Below, one piece after another: positions 59,155 to 64,000 of a stretch of DNA of 64,000 nt; the stretch's first letter is position 1, and every line of letters begins with the position of its first letter. The DNA is from Thermoleophilia bacterium UBA6103 (GTDB lineage Bacteria; Actinomycetota; Thermoleophilia; UBA2241). The stretch is taken from contig DIWP01000037.1 of assembly GCA_002423545.1 (NCBI GenBank), forward strand, positions 1 through 64,000. Direction: 5' to 3'. A program made the translations under genes and the position numbers. The notes below the pieces were generated by a model. That model had not been told where the DNA came from, did no database searches, and was given only the letters and a program-made list of their open reading frames with translations.

Positions 59155-59252
59155 CCGCGCCGCATGCCGCCGCTCCGTCACGCCCCGAAAGCCTCGCGAT
59201 CCGCAGGAGCCCCGCTGCACATATGCCCCATCGCCACGACCCAGGAGGACCG

Positions 59253-59708
59253 ATGATCGACGGCGTCGTCACCAAGAAGCTCAAGGTGATCCCCGACGAG
59301 CGTGGTCGCCTCATGGAGTGCCTGCGCTGCGACGATGAGCTGTTCATCAAGTTCGGCCAGCTCTATATGACCACTACGTATCCCGGTGTGGTCAAAGGCT
59401 GGCACAAGCACAACCTGCAGTGGGACAACGTGGTCTGCGTCAAGGGCATGCTGAAGCTGGCCCTCTGCGACGCCCGCGATGACTCGCCCACCAAAGGCGA
59501 GGTGCAGGATTTCTTCCTCGGCGAGCACAACCCGATACTGGTCCGCATCCCGCCGGGCGTCTGGCACGGCTGGAAGTGCGTGAGCGTCGAAGAGGCCTTC
59601 GTGGTCAACGCGCCGACCGAGGTCTACGTCTACGACGCCCCCGACCAGGACGAGCTGCCGCACGACAGCGACCAGATCGACTACGACTGGGGCGTGAGGC
59701 TGCGATGA
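59253..59708 (+). CDS. rmlC: dTDP-4-dehydrorhamnose 3,5-epimerase-like cupin (short form)
   Basis: This 151-residue cupin starts at ATG 59253 after AGGAGGACCG. It keeps KGWHKH (the catalytic His segment of RmlC is RGLHxQ), DARDDSPTKGEV and IPPGVWHGW, with a shorter C-terminus than the usual 180 or so residues. Position between rmlA and rmlD makes the epimerase step of dTDP-rhamnose synthesis its likely job, though the family also includes 3,4-ketoisomerases. Its stop overlaps the ATG of a 14-residue duplicate of the rmlD start. Confidence 0.85.
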   Translation: MIDGVVTKKLKVIPDERGRLMECLRCDDELFIKFGQLYMTTTYPGVVKGWHKHNLQWDNVVCVKGMLKLALCDARDDSPTKGEVQDFFLGEHNPILVRIPPGVWHGWKCVSVEEAFVVNAPTEVYVYDAPDQDELPHDSDQIDYDWGVRLR

Positions 59709-59749
59709 CCCAGCGGCTCATCACCGGCGCCGGCGGCGACGCCTCATGA
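59705..59749 (+). other. 14-codon truncated duplicate of the rmlD start, between rmlC and rmlD
   Basis: Bases 59705-59737 repeat the first 33 bases of rmlD (59746-59778) with only three changes. The reading frame gives MTQRLITGAGGDAS and then TGA. Its ATG overlaps the rmlC stop (ATGA), and its own stop overlaps the rmlD ATG (ATGA). Ribosomes finishing rmlC could thus pass through this mini-frame to rmlD. It is a direct duplication of a start region; whether it is translated is unknown. Confidence 0.8.
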
Positions 59750-60743
59750 CCCGCTGGCTCATCACCGGCGCCGGCGGCCAGCTCGCCACCGCGTTCGCCG
59801 ATCTGCTGGCCGGCGATCCCCTCGCCACCGTGACCCTCATGCGCGAGGAAGAGACCGACCTGCGCGACACAGACGCCGTGCTGCGCGCCGTGCGCGCCGC
59901 GGCGCCCGATGTGGTGCTGCACACGGCCGCCTACACCGCCGTCGATGCCGCCGAGAGCGACGAGGCGACCGCCCTGGCCGTCAACGACGGCGGTACCGCC
60001 AATCTGGTGGCCGCCCTCGGCCACCTCGCCGCCCGCCCCGACGCCGATCGCGGCACTCACGGCCCGGACGCCGGTCGCGGCGGCCACTCCGACCCGGACG
60101 CCGACCTGCCGCTCCTCGTCTCCTTCTCCTCCGACTACGTCTTCGACGGCCACAAGGACCGGCCGTACGTGGAGAGCGACGAGCCGTCCCCACAGAGCGC
60201 CTACGGCCGCAGCAAGCTCGCCCAGGAACGCGCCACGCTGGCCTGGCCGGCCGGCATCGTGGTCCGCACTGCCTGGCTGTTCTCGCCCATCGGCACCAAC
60301 TTCGTCAAGACCATCGTGCGCCTGGCCGGCGAGCGCGTCGCACAGGCGCGCGAGCGCGCCGGCGGTGAGTCGCTGGGCATCCCCAACATCAGCCCTCGGC
60401 CCACTCCGCTGCGCGTGGTCGACGACCAGGTCGGCTCGCCGACCTACGCCCCCCATCTGGCCGCCGGCGTGGTCGAGCTGCTGCTCCGCGGTCCGGCGCC
60501 GGGCATCTACCACATCGCCGGCTCCGGCGCCTGCTCCTGGCTGGAGCTGGCCCGCGAGATCGTCACCCGCGCCGGCCTGCCGGTCGAGGTGCTGCCCCAG
60601 ACCACCGCCGAGCTCGGCCGCCCGGCGCCGCGACCGGCCTACTCGGCTCTGGCCAGCGAGCGCGGCGCCCCGGTGCTGCCGCCCTGGCACGACGGCGTCG
60701 CCGCCTGCCTGGCGGCACTGGCCGGCGATGCAAAGGAGTCCAC

Positions 60744-60747
<4 letters not shown>
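59746..60747 (+). CDS. rmlD: dTDP-4-dehydrorhamnose reductase
   Basis: The protein has 333 residues. The cofactor motif is WLITGAGGQLATAF, followed by VVLHTAAYTAVDAAE, FSSDYVFDGHKDRPYVE (the family mark), and YGRSKLAQE with the catalytic Tyr/Lys. A Asp/His/Gly-rich insert near 100-122 (GTHGPDAGRGGHSDPDADLP) is not usual in RmlD, and a shorter one (QARERAGGESLG) follows later. It gives dTDP-L-rhamnose. It overlaps rmlB by 4 bp (GTGA) and is preceded by the truncated copy of its own start. Confidence 0.94.
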
Positions 60748-61787
<1,040 letters not shown>

Positions 61788-61876
61788 TCCTGGCAGAGAG
61801 CCCGCGAGCACCGGCGCACCTGCGGCGCGGCCCGCGCCGCCGACACCAGAGCGAGACAGGAGACAAAGGACGACCG

Positions 61877-63094
61877 ATGATGACCACGAGACGAACGACG
61901 GCCATGACCCTGCTGCTGACCGCCGTCACCCTCGCGACGCTTCTGCTCGCGCTCATCGGCGCCGGCTGCGGCGGCACCGACGACCAGCAGCCCGCCGGGG
62001 ACACCGCGGCCTCACAGCCGGCCGTCCCGCACACGCCGCCCCCCGACACGTTCCAGCGCGCCATCTTCGACGACGCGTGGGTCGAGGCCGACGACGCGGA
62101 ACGGAATGCCATCTTCGCAGAGCTGGCCGATGAGCTGCACGTGCAGGCCGTCCGCATGGACCTGCGCTGGTCGCGGGCGGAACCCACAGGACCCGGCGTC
62201 TACGATGAAGAGTACCTCGGCCGCATCCGGGCGTCGGTCGACGCCGCCCGCCAGAACGGCCTGTTCGTCATGATCGACGTCTTCGGCGTGCCGCAGTGGG
62301 CCAGCGACACTTCGTGGTGGGAGAAGCCGCCCAAGGGGATCGAGCCGTGCTATCAGTCGTTCTATCCGGTCGCCGAGGAGCATCTGGCCGACTGGGAGGA
62401 GTTCGCCACGTATCTGGGCACCTCGTTCAAAGGCAGCGTCGCCTGGTGGGAGTGCTGGAACGAGCCGAACATGTGGAGCTACATCTATCCTCAGAAGACC
62501 GCCGACGACCCGCAGTTCGCCGCCCGGCAGTACGTCAAGCTGCTGGAGCCGTTCTCCCGCGCCATCCACCAGGCCGACCCCGACGCACTGGTGCTGGGCG
62601 GCGTGACGGCGCCGTTCGGCACCGACGACGAGATGCGCACCTCGCCGCAGCGCTTTGCGACCCAGCTCAGGGATCTCGGCGGCGCCGAGTGGTGGGACGG
62701 CTACTCGCACCACCCCTACGTCCCGGCCACCGGCCGGCCGATGCCGGCACCGACCGATCAGCCGCGCTTCCCGGAGTACACCGTCACGCTCGGCAATCTG
62801 GAGACGCTGGTGGCGATCCTCCCCGACGAGCGCCTCTATCTGACCGAGTACGGCTATCCCACCGCGGTGTCTCGCGCCTGGGGCTTCGGCTACGTCGACG
62901 AGGCCACGCAGGCCGCCTACGTGACGGCCGCATATCAGCGCGCCGCCGAGTTCGAGCAGGTGCGGATGCTGGCCTGGTTCCTCTGGCGAGACATCGACAA
63001 AGGAGCCGACCGCTGGGAGAACGCCTTCTTCGGTCTCGTGCGACCCGACGGCACCAGAAAGCCATCGTGGGAGGCGTATGCCGGTCTGCAGTGA
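61877..63094 (+). CDS. Glycoside hydrolase of clan GH-A, lipoprotein
   Basis: The protein has 405 residues from ATG 61877 (AAGGA upstream). The signal peptide ends in a lipobox (LIGAGCGG), so the mature protein is tethered outside the membrane by lipidation. A Thr/Pro-rich linker follows, then a TIM-barrel glycosidase: WWECWNEPN holds the acid/base Glu after Asn, YSHHPY follows, and YLTEYGYPT gives the nucleophile Glu, as in GH5/GH39-like enzymes. It may trim or release the polysaccharide made by this locus. A clear paralogue begins 216 bp downstream; the bases between (63095-63309) show no feature. Confidence 0.88.
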   Translation: MMTTRRTTAMTLLLTAVTLATLLLALIGAGCGGTDDQQPAGDTAASQPAVPHTPPPDTFQRAIFDDAWVEADDAERNAIFAELADELHVQAVRMDLRWSRAEPTGPGVYDEEYLGRIRASVDAARQNGLFVMIDVFGVPQWASDTSWWEKPPKGIEPCYQSFYPVAEEHLADWEEFATYLGTSFKGSVAWWECWNEPNMWSYIYPQKTADDPQFAARQYVKLLEPFSRAIHQADPDALVLGGVTAPFGTDDEMRTSPQRFATQLRDLGGAEWWDGYSHHPYVPATGRPMPAPTDQPRFPEYTVTLGNLETLVAILPDERLYLTEYGYPTAVSRAWGFGYVDEATQAAYVTAAYQRAAEFEQVRMLAWFLWRDIDKGADRWENAFFGLVRPDGTRKPSWEAYAGLQ

Positions 63095-63309
63095 GTCGTG
63101 CCCGGGTCGGCTGACTGTGCAGTGAGTCGAGGGTGGCTCACCCGACTCGGTACGGTCCTTGCAGCGCTGCGCTCCCACGAGCAGGGCAGTAACGGGAACG
63201 GCACGTACTAGGGGCGTCAGTATGCGATGCTTGCCTGCGTTCCTATCACTGAGCACATCATCCACAATCACATGAGCCGCCATCCCGATATCCCGACGCG
63301 GAGCCACCG

Positions 63310-64000
63310 ATGAGGACAGGCCGGACAGGTCACGGACGCCGACCCACCCACCGCAGCACGTGCCTCCGCGTGCTCGGACGCGGCGGCGCCGCGGTCGCCG
63401 TCCTGCTGGCCGCCGGCCTCCTGCTGGCCACGACGGCCACGAGCGTCGATGCGCGCTCCGTGATGCGCGGCCTCCTCGACGACTCGTGGACCAAGGTCGA
63501 CGACGCCGAGCGGGCGAAGATCCTGCGCGAGATGTCGCAGCGCCTGCACGTGCAGGTACTGGCCCTGGACCTCATCTGGGCAAGCGCCGAACCCAACGCA
63601 CCCGGCGAGTACGATCAGGCCTACCTGGACCATTTCCGGGCCTGCATCGACGATGCCCGCCGGCACGGCATCCGCGTCGTCGTCTCCGTACGCGGCACGC
63701 CGGCCTGGGCTGCAGACACACGCTTTGCGCCGCCGAACGGGCAGCCGAAAGGTCCCCACCGCTACGATCCCGTCAAGAAGAGCTGTCTCGACGACTGGGA
63801 ACGCAGCGTCGGGTACTTCGTCACCTACTTCCAGGGCAGGGTGACGTGGTGGGAGTGCTGGAACGAGCCGAACCTCTGGGGCTACCTCTACCCGCAGAGG
63901 ACGGCGTCTGACCCCAAGTTCGCCGCCCGGCACTACATGGCATTGCTCAAGCGCTTCTACCGCGCCGTCAAGAGCGTCCATCCCGGCGCCAAGGTGCTCG
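63310..64000 (+). CDS. Glycoside hydrolase of clan GH-A, secreted, cut by the right edge
   Basis: About 230 residues are visible before the window ends, all in one open frame. An Arg-rich head and hydrophobic core (AVAVLLAAGLLLATTATSVDA) make a Sec signal peptide with no lipobox. The rest follows the upstream paralogue closely: DDAERAKILREM, LHVQVLALDLIWASAEP, VRGTPAWA, WWECWNEPNLWGYLYPQRTA with the acid/base Glu, then FAARHYMALLKRFYRAVKS. The nucleophile Glu lies beyond the edge. The pair arose by duplication and may act on the same glycan from two positions, one membrane-tethered and one released. Confidence 0.87.
   Translation, partial: MRTGRTGHGRRPTHRSTCLRVLGRGGAAVAVLLAAGLLLATTATSVDARSVMRGLLDDSWTKVDDAERAKILREMSQRLHVQVLALDLIWASAEPNAPGEYDQAYLDHFRACIDDARRHGIRVVVSVRGTPAWAADTRFAPPNGQPKGPHRYDPVKKSCLDDWERSVGYFVTYFQGRVTWWECWNEPNLWGYLYPQRTASDPKFAARHYMALLKRFYRAVKSVHPGAKVL

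Overview
The window is a 64-kb stretch of high-GC DNA whose codons strongly prefer G or C in the third position. GTG starts are frequent, and neighbouring genes very often overlap by 4 bp (ATGA or GTGA). Together with GT4 and GT87 families and a PHP-glycosyltransferase fusion, this points to an Actinomycetota-type bacterium. A corrinoid protein at the left edge hints at a partly anaerobic lifestyle; Coriobacteriia- or Thermoleophilia-like lineages would fit, but this is inference and no marker gene in the window settles it. Nearly everything from about 12 kb onward is one large surface-glycan (exopolysaccharide or cell-wall glycopolymer) locus.

Left part (1-12 kb), accessory genes: a partial corrinoid protein; a Fic-family-like protein with a ruined catalytic motif; a PHP-glycosyltransferase fusion followed by a radical SAM protein; an orphan Phd/YefM-like antitoxin; UppP (undecaprenyl-diphosphatase) with an unusual Ala-rich N-terminal extension; tRNA-Asn(GTT); a radical-SAM-like protein lacking one cluster cysteine; and an L,D-transpeptidase. 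This part is rich in repeats: a ~91-bp palindromic element in three copies, and short tandem repeats (23-25 bp units) just after three successive genes.

Middle (12-29 kb): glycosyltransferases of GT4 and GT2 type, an acyltransferase, a GDP-mannose 4,6-dehydratase beside a DegT aminotransferase and a GNAT acetyltransferase (a likely GDP-N-acyl-perosamine-type route), a Gfo/Idh oxidoreductase, a methyltransferase, two diverged tandem GT2 genes with a remnant of a third at their junction, a GT2/DUF2304 pair, and two GtrA-like membrane proteins flanking a GtrB-like GT2.

Core (27-40 kb, minus strand): a long, tightly overlapping operon. It begins with a full CDP-3,6-dideoxyhexose set (cytidylyltransferase, CDP-glucose 4,6-dehydratase, the PLP/Fe-S 3-dehydrase E1, and a flavin reductase E3-like protein lacking the ferredoxin domain). 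After a GT87-like membrane transferase it continues with an epimerase-like SDR, a ThDP enzyme of the acetolactate-synthase type, an HpcH/HpaI aldolase, a second SDR and a 3-dehydroquinate-synthase-like protein. The set resembles the yersiniose pathway (ThDP-dependent C2 branching of a CDP-3,6-dideoxy-4-ketohexose), but the aldolase and the carbocycle-forming enzyme are unexplained. It is the best candidate here for an undescribed branched or carbocyclic sugar pathway.

40-51 kb: two large membrane proteins, then an ABC-dependent polysaccharide exporter: Wzm, Wzt with a C-terminal glycan-binding domain, and a methyltransferase + kinase-like + coiled-coil protein whose layout matches the O-antigen chain terminator and molecular ruler WbdD. 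Divergent from this run are a GT4, a double-domain GT2 and a dead remnant of a DUF2142 gene.

51-64 kb: two more transferases; a DUF1972-type GT4; the membrane phosphoglycosyltransferase that would start chains on undecaprenyl phosphate; UDP-glucuronate decarboxylase (UDP-xylose); rmlA-rmlC-rmlD-rmlB for dTDP-L-rhamnose, with a truncated duplicate of the rmlD start between rmlC and rmlD; and two tandem GH-A glycoside hydrolases, one a lipoprotein and one secreted and cut by the right edge. No Wzx or Wzy was recognised, so export is inferred to use the Wzm/Wzt transporter.
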